NCBI GenBank assembly: GCA_964354655.1
Contig: CAYHAL010000004.1
Location: forward strand, 6,764 to 70,763
From: E44-bin46 sp964354655
GTDB taxonomy: Bacteria > Chloroflexota > Dehalococcoidia > Dehalococcoidales > E44-bin46
Direction: 5' to 3'
DNA length: 64,000 nucleotides
The position numbers and the translations under genes are program-made. Below are positions 16,447-25,592 of the stretch, in pieces. Every line of letters begins with the position of its first letter. Position 1 is the stretch's first letter. The notes beneath the pieces are model-generated. The model saw only the letters and a list, made by a program, of their open reading frames with translations, was not told the DNA's origin and ran no database searches.

Positions 16447-17310
16447 ATGAGGCAAATAGCGAAAAAGACTATCCTCGACTTTTTGGAAATGAAGCGGAGG
16501 GGAGACAAGATGACCTTTCTTACCGCTTACGACTTTCATATAGCGTCCATTCAGGAGCAAATAGGCGTCGATATGATACTGGTCGGGGATTCCGTAGGCA
16601 TGGCAGTGTATGGCTATTCTGGGGGAACCATACCGGTGACGATGGATCAGATGATTTATCACGCGGAAGCAGTCCGCCGGGGTGCCCCCAACACATTTAT
16701 CATTGGCGATATGCCCTTTCTCTCTTACCACGAATCGGCGGCCGACGCGGTGCATAATGCCGGCCGCTTTTATAAGGAGGCTGGCGTGGATGCCATCAAG
16801 CTAGAGGGAGGAAAAAGAGTAACCGCGCAGATACGGGCAATTGTTGATGCGGGGATGGTGGTGATGGGCCACATTGGGCTGACACCGCAAAGCACGGCAG
16901 CGCTCGGAGGCTTTAAAACTCAAGGAAACACCGCCGAGACAGCAATGGCACTGCTCGAGGATGCGAAAGCTGTTCAAGAGGCAGGTGCCGCTCTTACCTT
17001 GGTCGAGGCAGTACCAGCAGAGACGGGTAAGCTGATCACGAAAACCCTTCGTATACCGGTGATTGGCATCGGTGCCGGAGCTGACTGTGATGGGCAAGCT
17101 CAAGTATACACTGATGCGATTGGTCTCTTCGAACTCTTCACACCAAAATTCGTAAAGAAATATGCAAATGTAGCCGAAGTAATAAGAGAGGCCCTCAAAG
17201 AATGGAGTAAGGAGGTTCGTGAAGGTACGTTCCCGGCTTCAGAACATTGCTACAAGATGAAAGCGGGTGAGGCAGAAAAACTAGAGGAGATGGTAAAGCA
17301 GATCCTTTAG
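16447..17310 (+). CDS. panB: PanB-like 3-methyl-2-oxobutanoate hydroxymethyltransferase, copy 1
   Basis: A 287-residue TIM-barrel protein of the PanB family, which transfers a hydroxymethyl group from methylene-tetrahydrofolate to a 2-oxoacid. Mg2+ ligands are in LVGDSVGM and GDMPFLSY; HIGLTPQS and GIGAG are intact, and the catalytic Glu is in LVEAVPAE. An upstream ATG at 16438 directly abuts the AAGGAGG site, so the ATG at 16447 (9-nt spacing) is the likely start. No panC or panD is nearby; neighbours are a TRAP relic and a hydrolase-fold gene. A second divergent copy lies at 44-45 kb, so a non-pantothenate role on another 2-oxoacid is possible. Confidence 0.85.
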   Translation: MRQIAKKTILDFLEMKRRGDKMTFLTAYDFHIASIQEQIGVDMILVGDSVGMAVYGYSGGTIPVTMDQMIYHAEAVRRGAPNTFIIGDMPFLSYHESAADAVHNAGRFYKEAGVDAIKLEGGKRVTAQIRAIVDAGMVVMGHIGLTPQSTAALGGFKTQGNTAETAMALLEDAKAVQEAGAALTLVEAVPAETGKLITKTLRIPVIGIGAGADCDGQAQVYTDAIGLFELFTPKFVKKYANVAEVIREALKEWSKEVREGTFPASEHCYKMKAGEAEKLEEMVKQIL

Positions 17311-17509
17311 CATCCCTATCCTCGTCTCAACATGAGATTATTTACAGTTGATGACCATTATTGGAGGTCCTGGCCAGAAGTAGATTAAGCGTATGTATCG
17401 TGATGAACCCTTAGTCTGCAAGAATGAGAGTAAGAAAGGAGGCGGATCAAGAGGGACAAAATATGTAATTGATTTTCAGAATCAAAAATATAAAGAAGGG
17501 GGAAGAAAA

Positions 17510-18151
17510 ATGAAAAAAATTGATGTCAAAAAAACAGCCATATTAGTATTGCACACTCAGAACGGTATCGTGAAGCCGGGTAAGTTTGGATATTCCGGGG
17601 CACCGGCGCAGGTCCAGAAACATAATCTACTGGAGAAGATACAAAAAGCGCTAGTGGCAAGTAGAGCAGCTGGTGTACAGGTTATCTACGTAAATTGGTG
17701 CACGAAACCAGGGTACCCAAGGGTAGGTGATCCCATGTTTCAATTTCCCCTGCTTAATGATGCCTACAAAGCCGGCGTTGACTGTGCGTACACTAATGAA
17801 GGTGGTTATAGTAAAAACTACAAGAACCCTGATGAAGTAAAGCCGGTACTATCAAAGGACTACATAGTTGATAACTGGGGCTGCGATGGTTTTATGTATT
17901 CCGATTTAGAATTAATTCTTCGCGCCCGAATGATAACAGATGTAGTTGCAACCGGGGTAGCCACTGATTGGGTGATTAATAGCACGGTGAGACACGGACA
18001 AGAGATAGGTTTTAATATGATAGTCGTCGAGGATTGCTGTCAGTCGTTTGCCGAGGACATGCATCAGCACCAAGTAACACGCATACTGCCTCAGATTGCT
18101 ACTGCGGTTGTTAAGCTAGACGAGTATCTTGCTGCTTTACCCAAAAAGTAA
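17510..18151 (+). CDS. isochorismatase/cysteine-hydrolase fold protein lacking the catalytic triad
   Basis: A 213-residue protein with the isochorismatase-like fold: strand AILVLHTQNGIV, the core VATGVATDWVINSTVRHGQEIGF-type region and EDCCQSF. Active members have Asp in the first strand (IDMQN), Lys in the middle and Cys in the GxxTxxCV turn. Here these read HTQN (His for Asp), IVDNWG (no Lys) and GVATDWV (Trp for Cys). It is therefore either a non-hydrolytic member or one using other residues. The start at 17510 follows a GGGGGAAG site; the longer frame upstream has no similarity. It follows panB by 200 nt and may share its transcript. Confidence 0.8.
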   Translation: MKKIDVKKTAILVLHTQNGIVKPGKFGYSGAPAQVQKHNLLEKIQKALVASRAAGVQVIYVNWCTKPGYPRVGDPMFQFPLLNDAYKAGVDCAYTNEGGYSKNYKNPDEVKPVLSKDYIVDNWGCDGFMYSDLELILRARMITDVVATGVATDWVINSTVRHGQEIGFNMIVVEDCCQSFAEDMHQHQVTRILPQIATAVVKLDEYLAALPKK

Positions 18152-18250
18152 AACCAAGTGGGTTATGAAATAGCAACACAGTATTGACAGACTTTGCTAC
18201 TAGAGGTGCAGCAATTTCTCGTTAGCACGATTTGACTTGCTGATTCATTC

Positions 18251-18553
18251 TCACTGAAAGACAAGGTAGTCTACGCAGGCATAGAAGCGGCTGATGACTT
18301 TGGGGAGAGGCCCTATATTCAGGGGGAGCAGAAGCTGAGTTTGAGCCTGGCCAGGAATCTCCTTCTTATTAGTGATGGGGCTAGGTAGATCAGCGACATT
18401 GTCGGTGCTGATTACCTCAAAGCCACCTACCAGCTCGACTGGTGGCACTACGAGAAGAAGCTGATGGGTGCCTTACCCGGTGAGTTGAAGCTCAGGTTAT
18501 TGAGATATGACCGGAAGGACTGGAAGGCATACTGGCGGTCAAGGATTAACTGA
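18251..18553 (+). pseudogene. remnant of an ISLre2/UPF0236-type transposase
   Basis: 101 codons in one frame with a TAG at the place of a conserved Trp. It reads KVVYAGIEAADDFGERPY early, LLLISDGAR-stop-ISDIVGADYLKAT in the middle and QLDWWHYEKKL later, the typical D-G-A-x-W-I and L-D-x-x-H pattern of this family. No start, truncated both ends. The remaining sequence to 18865 holds only a short GTAGTATG-like direct repeat near 18656-18681 and a promoter. Confidence 0.65.
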
Positions 18554-18752
18554 CAATCTCGAATCTGAGACAAGTCTGTAGGAGGAAAGGAAATAGCCCT
18601 ATAAGGGCTCAAATCTCGTTGGAAAAAGAACACCCACTTGACATGCAGGGAGCAATGTAGTATGTAGTACGTAGTATGTTGATACCAAGTTTTTTGAGGT
18701 GGGCCAAAAAATTTCACCAACTTTTGAACGCAACCTGGACGAGAACACGCTC

Positions 18753-18778
18753 TTGACAAATTATGCTATAGTTATAAT
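18753..18778 (+). promoter_or_regulatory. promoter-like element before the ferredoxin gene
   Basis: Consensus TTGACA and consensus TATAAT, but only 14 nt apart; TTGACA with AATAGA at 17 nt is the alternative reading. It lies about 90 nt before the ferredoxin ATG and would drive the ferredoxin/AOR/TRAP run. Confidence 0.4.
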
Positions 18779-18865
18779 AGAGTTACATGCGTGGCAAATG
18801 TAATTTTAAGCGTAGTTTTATTGACGGTAAAGTAGCCTAACAAATGAAGTTGTGAGGTCTATTAT

Positions 18866-19135
18866 ATGGCATATAAGATTCGAGAGAATTGCTGTAATCT
18901 CTGCGGCTTGTGTGATATAGAGTGTTTAAACCAAGCAATTACTGAGGGCAAGATAAGCTTTGTGATTGACCCTGATAAGTGCACCGAGTGTGTAGGTAAC
19001 TACCAATCACCAAAGTGTGCTGAGGTGTGTAACCTAGATTGCCCTGTACCTGATCCCGACCACGTGGAAAGCCACGAGCAATTGCTTGAAAAGTGGCACC
19101 GGTTACACCCAGCTAAAACTCCGATTGTTACTTAA
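18866..19135 (+). CDS. 2[4Fe-4S] ferredoxin, YfhL type
   Basis: An 89-residue ferredoxin. Cluster I ligands are in CNLCGLC with the remote Cys of DIEC, and cluster II in CTECVGNYQSPKCAEVC, where a six-residue insert between the second and third Cys marks the YfhL/Alvin type of low-potential ferredoxin. The C-terminal DPDHVESHEQLLEKW helix is also typical of YfhL. The following gene is an aldehyde:ferredoxin oxidoreductase, so it is the likely electron acceptor of that enzyme. Cytoplasmic. Confidence 0.92.
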   Translation: MAYKIRENCCNLCGLCDIECLNQAITEGKISFVIDPDKCTECVGNYQSPKCAEVCNLDCPVPDPDHVESHEQLLEKWHRLHPAKTPIVT

Positions 19136-19229
19136 AGATTGAGGGGGTGAGATTATGGATAATGGATAGTTGATTGGTTAATTTAAGTAATGCAAGGTGA
19201 GAGGAAAAAGTAAAAAAGGGGGGAAAAGG

Positions 19230-21122
19230 ATGATAAAAGGTGGCTACAGAGGGAAAATATTGCGCGTGGATTTGACCACGGGTAGTATCACTGTTGAGGG
19301 GTTACCTGACGAAAGCATACTAAGAAAGTATGTGGGCAATTTTGGCTTGGGTCTATGGTATCTGATGAAGGAGTTGCCTGATGGTGTTGGTCCTTTGGAG
19401 CCAGAGAACCCCTTAATTTTCCTGAATGGTCCTCTTGTTGGGACAAGGGTGCCGTGCCCCAATAACTGCACCATCACTACATTGAACGCCGATACTGGGT
19501 TTACTGCTGGTCGCGCTCACAGCCATGGCTGGTTTGGTCCCTTCCTGGCTATGGCTGGGTATGATGGCATCATATTTACCGGCGCCTCGGATAAATGGGT
19601 TTATCTCTGGATTGATGATGGTAAAGTTGAGCTCCGGGATGCAGCTAAGTTCGTGGGCTTGGATACTCACGAAACGGAAGACGCTGTTAAGGAGAACCTC
19701 GGCGTTCCTACCGAGGTTGGAGCCGTAGGAGGGGCAAGTGTTGCTGCCATCGGACCGGCGGGCGAACACATATGTGCTGGGGCGCTGATTGCCAATGACA
19801 AGAACCATTCATTTTCCCACTCCGGTGTTGGTGCGGTAATGGGCTCCAAGCGCTTGAAGGCTATAGCGGTTAGGGGAACCGGTGAGGTTCCGGTATACGA
19901 TGCCGAAAAGCTCAAATCAATAACCAGGGAATGGACCAAGAAGGCGACTACGGCAGGGATGTTTCCCATCATTGGTCAGGCTGGAGTCCCAAGTAGCAAC
20001 TATAAGGGAGTTATAGGGCTTGTCGGGCTGTCAGCAAAGAACTGGACGGTAAATGTCATCCCCGGCTTCGGTGATGGCATGACCAAGCATAAGATTACCC
20101 CTAAACCATGTTACCGGTGCCCGGTGGCCTGTTCCTATGATGTAGAAGTGGTATCGGGTCCATATAAGGGCTATGTAGCCTCATTATCCGGTGGTGGAGA
20201 GAATCAGGAAGGGGCGTCATCTATTGTTGGCGTTGGTGGCAAAGGCCCTGGCGAGGTATGGTACCTGACAGACCTTAATGACCGGCTTGGTTTCGAAACA
20301 AGCACCGTGGGCTGTGCCATGGCTGTTGCCTTTGAGGCTTATGAAAAGGGGCTATTGACAAAAGAGGTTACCGATGGTCTAGAGTTGAAATGGGGGGATG
20401 TTAAAGTAGTCGAAACCCTGCTCAGGAAGGTTGCCAACAGAGACGGGTTCGGGGCAATGTTAGCCGAGGGACCAAAGGTTGCTGCACAGCGTGTTGGCTT
20501 ACCTAATGCAGCAGTTCACATCAAGGGCTCAGGGATGAACCTCCATGACTGGAGAAGAGCCTGGGGAAACTATTTGGGGCAAATTGTTAGTGGAGGTTCT
20601 GGTTGGCCGGCACCCGGCGCTGATTGCTGGACATCTGAAGCCGATGCTGGTTACCCGGAGAAGCCCGACCCATTAAGCCCATACGGAAAGGCAAAAGAGG
20701 TGGCAAAAACAGGCATTATAAAATTCTGGAATGATTGTATCGGGTGCTGCTGGTTTGGAACCTGGGGCGTTGTTGGCATTATGAAACATACCGCAGATGC
20801 TATAGCTGACGTCGTCGGCTGGGAGGGCTTCACCGCTGAGGAAGCTTTACTGGTAGGAGAGCGGGTGGTAAGCTTGGAGAGGATATTTAACATGAAGCAC
20901 GGGCTAACGGCTGATGATGATATAAAGGTATCACCTCGGCTGACCGAGCCGGCACCAGCCGATGCTGGTCCTGCCGCTGGTTTAAGTATTGCGCCTTACA
21001 TTGAAGGCTGGGTGCGAGACTACTACGAGGAGATGGGTTGGGAGCGAAAGACGGGTAGACCGCTGAGGTCAACAATGAAAAGGTTAGGGCTTGAAGAATT
21101 CATAGATGTCGTCTGGGGTTAA
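19230..21122 (+). CDS. aldehyde:ferredoxin oxidoreductase (tungsten/molybdopterin)
   Basis: A 630-residue AOR-family enzyme, full length, oxidising aldehydes (or reducing acids) with ferredoxin and a bis-pyranopterin tungsten or molybdenum cofactor. The [4Fe-4S] ligands are C-x2-C-x3-C at about 294-301 (CYRCPVACSY) with the distal Cys in NDCIGCCWFG. The N-terminal YRGKILRVDLTTG and GPLVGTRVPCPNN are characteristic of the pterin-binding domain. The ATG at 19230 follows a GGGGGG site; an 11-codon upstream extension is not family-like. Ferredoxin lies just upstream and a TRAP uptake system downstream, suggesting that the imported acid or an aldehyde derived from it is the substrate. Confidence 0.93.
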   Translation: MIKGGYRGKILRVDLTTGSITVEGLPDESILRKYVGNFGLGLWYLMKELPDGVGPLEPENPLIFLNGPLVGTRVPCPNNCTITTLNADTGFTAGRAHSHGWFGPFLAMAGYDGIIFTGASDKWVYLWIDDGKVELRDAAKFVGLDTHETEDAVKENLGVPTEVGAVGGASVAAIGPAGEHICAGALIANDKNHSFSHSGVGAVMGSKRLKAIAVRGTGEVPVYDAEKLKSITREWTKKATTAGMFPIIGQAGVPSSNYKGVIGLVGLSAKNWTVNVIPGFGDGMTKHKITPKPCYRCPVACSYDVEVVSGPYKGYVASLSGGGENQEGASSIVGVGGKGPGEVWYLTDLNDRLGFETSTVGCAMAVAFEAYEKGLLTKEVTDGLELKWGDVKVVETLLRKVANRDGFGAMLAEGPKVAAQRVGLPNAAVHIKGSGMNLHDWRRAWGNYLGQIVSGGSGWPAPGADCWTSEADAGYPEKPDPLSPYGKAKEVAKTGIIKFWNDCIGCCWFGTWGVVGIMKHTADAIADVVGWEGFTAEEALLVGERVVSLERIFNMKHGLTADDDIKVSPRLTEPAPADAGPAAGLSIAPYIEGWVRDYYEEMGWERKTGRPLRSTMKRLGLEEFIDVVWG

Positions 21123-21227
21123 GTAACCAATTAGCTCCAGGAAAAAGTAAAAAGGGAGGTGGTTGAGATGTTTAGCTAGTAGAAGGCATTAAAAGGGTTG
21201 TTAAGAATCTAAGGAAAGGAGTAAAAA

Positions 21228-22301
21228 ATGAAAAAGATTTTTATACCGTTAATGACGGTAGCCGTGGTAGCTGCCCTACTCCTTGGCTGTATGCCAGGAG
21301 CGCCAGTAACACCACCAGTAACTCCACCGGAAGAAGAGGTCTATACGTTCGTATACCATTGCCCGTTCCCTCCCAATCAGATCCTAGCTGACATCGAGGT
21401 ATGGTACCTTGACCAGGTTGAGGCGAGGAGTGAAGGCAGGATTAAATTTGACAGGATCTTCGGTGGTACTTTGGGGACTCTGTTCGCTCAATCCGAGAAC
21501 GTAACAGGTCGTGTCTTTGATGTGGGGCAGACAAGCTATGTCTATACTCCCGGGCTATACCCGCTGGGAACTGTGACCACCTTGCCTTGCATCGAAGATG
21601 TTCCGAGAGTATGGGCTCCTGCCGTCCACGAGCTGATGAAGGACCCGCGATTAGTGGCGGAGTATGAAGCCGTAAATCAGAAGTACCTGTTCGTCTGGGC
21701 TCTGGAGCCGATGGAGATAATGTCCCACGTACCGATCCATACCTTAGAGGACTTCCAGGGGCTGAGGATTAGGGTTCACGGTGGTTCTGCCTTAGCTGCT
21801 GAGAAGCTGGGGTGGACCGGGGTAACTGTAGCGTGGGAGGAACTCCCTGTGGCTGCGGCGGAGCATGTCGTTGACGCTGCCTGCTTCCCTGTCCCCATTA
21901 CCGGTCGCGACGCCGGCTTGCATACTATCTTCAAGTATTACATTACCCCATTCCCCATCTATCAGTTCCATTTCGCTACGACTATGAACCTGGATGCTTG
22001 GAATGAGCTACCACCTGACCTTCAGCAGGTGATGCTCGACGTTGCCCCTGACGGAGTAGCGTATGGTCTTGACTACCTCGACGAGAAGATAGCAGGGGGG
22101 TTGCAGGATTTAAGAGATGTGGGTGTCGAATTTATCGACTGGCCAGCTTCAGAGATGGACGAGTTTAGAGCACTGGCAGGCGCGCCGGTGTGGGAGGATT
22201 GGGTTGCTGAGCAGGAGGCTGCCGGTCGCCCCGGACAAGAGATATTAGATGCGTTCCAGGCGCTGCTCGCTCAGTCTAGGTTAAGTACAGGTTTAAAGTA
22301 A
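21228..22301 (+). CDS. dctP: TRAP transporter substrate-binding lipoprotein (DctP family)
   Basis: A 357-residue extracytoplasmic binding protein. The lipobox LLLGC puts the acylated Cys at residue 21, followed by a Pro/Thr-rich linker (PGAPVTPPVTPPEEE). The mature part has the DctP organisation, including the FQGLRIRVHGG segment around residue 180, which normally carries the Arg that binds the substrate carboxylate. It would be anchored to the outer face of the membrane. It is followed by small and large permease genes in the order P-Q-M. The ligand is probably a carboxylic acid; no closer assignment is possible. Confidence 0.92.
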   Translation: MKKIFIPLMTVAVVAALLLGCMPGAPVTPPVTPPEEEVYTFVYHCPFPPNQILADIEVWYLDQVEARSEGRIKFDRIFGGTLGTLFAQSENVTGRVFDVGQTSYVYTPGLYPLGTVTTLPCIEDVPRVWAPAVHELMKDPRLVAEYEAVNQKYLFVWALEPMEIMSHVPIHTLEDFQGLRIRVHGGSALAAEKLGWTGVTVAWEELPVAAAEHVVDAACFPVPITGRDAGLHTIFKYYITPFPIYQFHFATTMNLDAWNELPPDLQQVMLDVAPDGVAYGLDYLDEKIAGGLQDLRDVGVEFIDWPASEMDEFRALAGAPVWEDWVAEQEAAGRPGQEILDAFQALLAQSRLSTGLK

Positions 22302-22389
22302 AGACTGGGCAAGATAGGATTAGGGGGGGTTGTGGGGGAGGGCACCTCACGCCCCCTCTTACTAAATTTAGTTTGGGAAGAAAACGATA

Positions 22390-22881
22390 TTGGGAAGATT
22401 AGGCAGGTTTTCAAACTACCTAGCTAAGGCGGAAGACGGGCTAGCCTTAGGTGCGGCATTTGTTATTGGCTTTATGATGGTATACACGGTGGTGGCGGTG
22501 GTGACGCGTGCTGCCGGGAGCCCGATAAGGGGTTTCACAGAGTATGTTACCCTGATCTTTGTCTTCGTGGTAATGCTTACCATTTCCTTTGCCCAGCGCC
22601 GGGGGGAGCACCTGGCAATGTCGATTGTGTTTGACCGGCTGTCGCCAAGGGCTCGGCGTCGTGTTCTCTGTGTCCTCCTTTCGCTGGGGATATTCATCTG
22701 TTTTCTCCTCACCTGGTCGAGCCTCCGTATGACCATGTTTGCATATGTGATGGGGGATACACTAGTGGGGGCAATACAAGTTAAGACCTGGTGGTCACGG
22801 ATGGCTATGCCCATTGGCTTGGGCATAACTACCGTGCGGCTCGTCGTCCAGATGGTTCAGACAGTGAGAAGGGAGATATGA
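22390..22881 (+). CDS. dctQ: TRAP transporter small permease (DctQ family)
   Basis: A 163-residue membrane protein with four hydrophobic helices, as expected for DctQ, and the family-typical third-helix approach FAQRRGEHLAMSIVFDRL. The start is a TTG following GGGAAGAA. It lies between the binding-protein and large-permease genes, with 25 nt to the latter. It assembles with DctM to form the sodium-driven transporter. Confidence 0.9.
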   Translation: MGRLGRFSNYLAKAEDGLALGAAFVIGFMMVYTVVAVVTRAAGSPIRGFTEYVTLIFVFVVMLTISFAQRRGEHLAMSIVFDRLSPRARRRVLCVLLSLGIFICFLLTWSSLRMTMFAYVMGDTLVGAIQVKTWWSRMAMPIGLGITTVRLVVQMVQTVRREI

Positions 22882-22906
22882 TGATTAAGGGGAGAGTTAA
22901 TAGGAC

Positions 22907-24214
22907 ATGAGCCCATTGACTGTGGGGATTATTCTGATGGGGGTTCTGGCGGCACTGATAGTGCTGAAGTTCCCCATCGGTTTTTCCTTTCTCATCGTCG
23001 GCTTCTTTGGATTCGCTGCCCTGAGGGGTTTTGACAGCGCTTTTGCCTACCTCGCCAGTAAAGTCTTTTCTGGTACTGCCTGGTATTTACTCACTGTGGT
23101 GCCCCTGTTCGTCCTCATGGGGGAGTTTGCCTTTGCCGCCGGGATTGGCGAAGGCCTTTTCAGGGCAGGGCGGGCTTGGCTGGGGCAGGTTAGAGGCGGG
23201 CTGGTGATGGCTACCACCATGGCTAACGCCGCATTTGGGGCTGCCTGCGGCATGCCCACGGCAGCCGTGGCAGTGTTTGGTAGGATGGCTCTCCCCGAGA
23301 TGCTCAAGGCCAAGACCGACCGCTCCCTGGCGGCAGGCACAGTGGCGGCAACGGCAGGGCTGTCGGCGGTAGTCCCTCCCAGTGTACCCGCCATTATTTA
23401 TGGCTTCCTCGCCATAGCCCCCATTCACAAGTGCCTTATCGCCGGTCTTTTCCCTGGTTTAGTTACTGCCCTGGTTTACGTGGGGATGATATCTATCAGG
23501 CTGAGAATCAACCCCACCTTAGCCCCAGTCACCAAAGCCACGGTCACCTGGAGGGAAAGGTTCCGCTCACTTGGAGGAATCGGGCCAATGTTAGCGATAG
23601 TCATACTAGCTATCGGGGGCATTTATGGCGGTATATTTACCCCAACTGAAGCCGGCGCTGTCGGCGCTACCGGTATGCTCATCATCGGTGTGGCGTTCAG
23701 GAGGTTCAACTGGCCCAAACTCCGCGAGGCCCTTCTCATGTCTGCCCGAGACACCAGCGTCATCTTCATTATTATTGGCGGGATTGTTCTCTTCTCCGGC
23801 TTCCTCGCTGTGAGCGGTATCAGTGGGGCAATGACCAATTTTGTCACTGGTCTACCTGTGTCGCCTACCGTGGTTGTCATCTTCACTGTGTTTATGTATC
23901 TCGGCTTGGGTTGCGTTCTTGACCCGTTCTCGATGATGTTCCTGACGGTTCCCTTGCTGGCACCGATTATGAAGACGCTGGGGGTTGACCTCATCTGGTG
24001 GGGTGTGCTGGTGGTGAAGATGGCAACGATTGGTATGATTACTCCCCCGGTGGGTATAAACTGCTATATGCTTAGGATTGTGTGCCCCGAATTAGATTTA
24101 GGGGAAATCTTTAGAGGCGCTATTCCGTTCTTGGCGGCGGAGGCGGTGGTTATGACTCTGCTGATTGTCTTCCCTCAGATTAGCCTGTGGCTGCCGGGCA
24201 TGATGTATCGTTGA
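22907..24214 (+). CDS. dctM: TRAP transporter large permease (DctM family)
   Basis: A 435-residue protein of about twelve membrane helices, the transport subunit of the TRAP system. Typical segments are FPIGFSFLIVG in the first helix, the ANAAFGAACGMPTAAVA loop, AGLSAVVPPSVPAIIYG with the substrate/Na+-site Pro-Pro-Ser, and GMITPPVGINCYML near the end. A decayed homologue of its C-terminus lies 8 kb upstream before panB. It is followed after 95 nt by the RdhA-like gene on the same strand. Confidence 0.93.
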   Translation: MSPLTVGIILMGVLAALIVLKFPIGFSFLIVGFFGFAALRGFDSAFAYLASKVFSGTAWYLLTVVPLFVLMGEFAFAAGIGEGLFRAGRAWLGQVRGGLVMATTMANAAFGAACGMPTAAVAVFGRMALPEMLKAKTDRSLAAGTVAATAGLSAVVPPSVPAIIYGFLAIAPIHKCLIAGLFPGLVTALVYVGMISIRLRINPTLAPVTKATVTWRERFRSLGGIGPMLAIVILAIGGIYGGIFTPTEAGAVGATGMLIIGVAFRRFNWPKLREALLMSARDTSVIFIIIGGIVLFSGFLAVSGISGAMTNFVTGLPVSPTVVVIFTVFMYLGLGCVLDPFSMMFLTVPLLAPIMKTLGVDLIWWGVLVVKMATIGMITPPVGINCYMLRIVCPELDLGEIFRGAIPFLAAEAVVMTLLIVFPQISLWLPGMMYR

Positions 24215-24309
24215 TGTTTGTTGCTGGCAAAATCCTTAATAAGCCAACGTTGTTTTATTTTTATAAAGGCGGGTTTAAGGGTAAATAGTAGAGAAGGTGA
24301 ATATAGCAA

Positions 24310-25512
24310 ATGATGCCACGAACGTCTTTTAGGAAAGGGAAGTCTCTCGATGAGATGTATGAGATTGACAATGCTAAATATAAAAGGTTCGATTCATCAA
24401 AAGAGGGTTTTGTAACGCTTACGGAAAAGAAGACTGGTAAACCTGTACATAGCATCCAAGACATCGTGAATTTTCTCATCGGAGGCTTTGTGCCGGTTAT
24501 GATGAAAGACATTCAGGGGAACACATCCGGCAAATCGCGGACAGACCACGCTCTTCAGTTTGGAGCCGCTGCAGTAAATTACATCTTAGGCATGTACGGC
24601 GACCAGAATGCTAACGAGCAATTTCTAAAGTGGAATTCCTTGTTTGTACCAGAAGACCTAAATAAATGGCGGTCAGAGGCTGACCCGGACAAGCTTACCT
24701 CCCTCATAAAAGACGCTGCTAAGCTGTATGGCGCATGCCTTGTTGCCACTACGGAGCTTGACAGCAGATGGGTCTATGAGGGAGATGTACATAAACGCTT
24801 CATCTTTGATGATGTTGAACAGCCGATGGAGAAAGGCGATACCCTTGTAATTCCCAACTCAATAAATAGAGCGGTAGTAATGGCTGTTGAAATGAATAAG
24901 GAGCTTATTTTACAATCACCCGGAGCAGGTGCAACTGCGGCTACCGATCTTGGATATGCCATGATGGGCTTCATATCTATATCCTTAGCCGAATGCATAC
25001 GGGCTCTCGGTTATAACGCGATACCATGCATGAATGATACTGCTCTAAGCATACCGTTAGCGATAAGCGCTGGGCTTGGTCAACTTGGTAGACATGGTCT
25101 TCTAATAACACCTGAATATGGTTCTTGCATTCGCTTGTGCAAGGTTTTGACAGATATGCCCCTTAATGTCGATAAGCCTATTGATTTTAGACAAACAGAA
25201 TTTTGCGACCAATGTTTGGTTTGTGCCAAAGAGTGTCCCGCCGATGCTATAAGCTTTAAAGATAGAACAATGAGCGGATACAATGAGAACAATAATCCTG
25301 GTGTTAAGAAGTGGTATATACAAGCGGAAAAATGCCTCCAATTTTGGCTGGATAATGGCACGCCTTGTGCTGTCTGCATAGCTGTATGCCCCTTTACGGA
25401 GGGCTTTGCCTCCACAGCAAGACAGTGCTTACAATGCGAGAGATGTGTTGCCCCTGATTGTCCACTACAATCGATGCCTATACAAGACCGAAGCAAGGAC
25501 ACCTATAAGTGA
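24310..25512 (+). CDS. reductive-dehalogenase-like corrinoid/Fe-S protein, cytoplasmic type
   Basis: A 400-residue protein of the RdhA superfamily. The corrinoid-domain hallmark SAGLGQLGRHGLLITPEYG is at 253-271. It has C-x2-C-x2-C-x3-CP at 299-310, a second set at C342/C353/C356/C360, and a third group C373/C376/C379/C384 near the C-terminus. The N-terminus has no Tat signal and no RdhB anchor gene is nearby, so it is not a respiratory membrane dehalogenase. It could be a cytoplasmic dehalogenase or another B12-dependent reductase; QueG is excluded by length and architecture. Neighbours (ferredoxin, AOR, TRAP) could supply electrons and substrate. The start is supported by GAAGGTG at 9 nt. 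Confidence 0.82.
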   Translation: MMPRTSFRKGKSLDEMYEIDNAKYKRFDSSKEGFVTLTEKKTGKPVHSIQDIVNFLIGGFVPVMMKDIQGNTSGKSRTDHALQFGAAAVNYILGMYGDQNANEQFLKWNSLFVPEDLNKWRSEADPDKLTSLIKDAAKLYGACLVATTELDSRWVYEGDVHKRFIFDDVEQPMEKGDTLVIPNSINRAVVMAVEMNKELILQSPGAGATAATDLGYAMMGFISISLAECIRALGYNAIPCMNDTALSIPLAISAGLGQLGRHGLLITPEYGSCIRLCKVLTDMPLNVDKPIDFRQTEFCDQCLVCAKECPADAISFKDRTMSGYNENNNPGVKKWYIQAEKCLQFWLDNGTPCAVCIAVCPFTEGFASTARQCLQCERCVAPDCPLQSMPIQDRSKDTYK

Positions 25513-25592
25513 GGAAAGGTGGGGATGCTTGGGAGCAATATTTAGTGCCAAATGCCAAGCTATAAAATGATTAACTTCAGGTTTTAATTGAG

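Noticed and set aside
18656..18681. Tandem GTAGTATG/GTAGTACG repeat, considered as a CRISPR or operator array
   Set aside because: Only about three short units with no spacers; no cas genes in the window.
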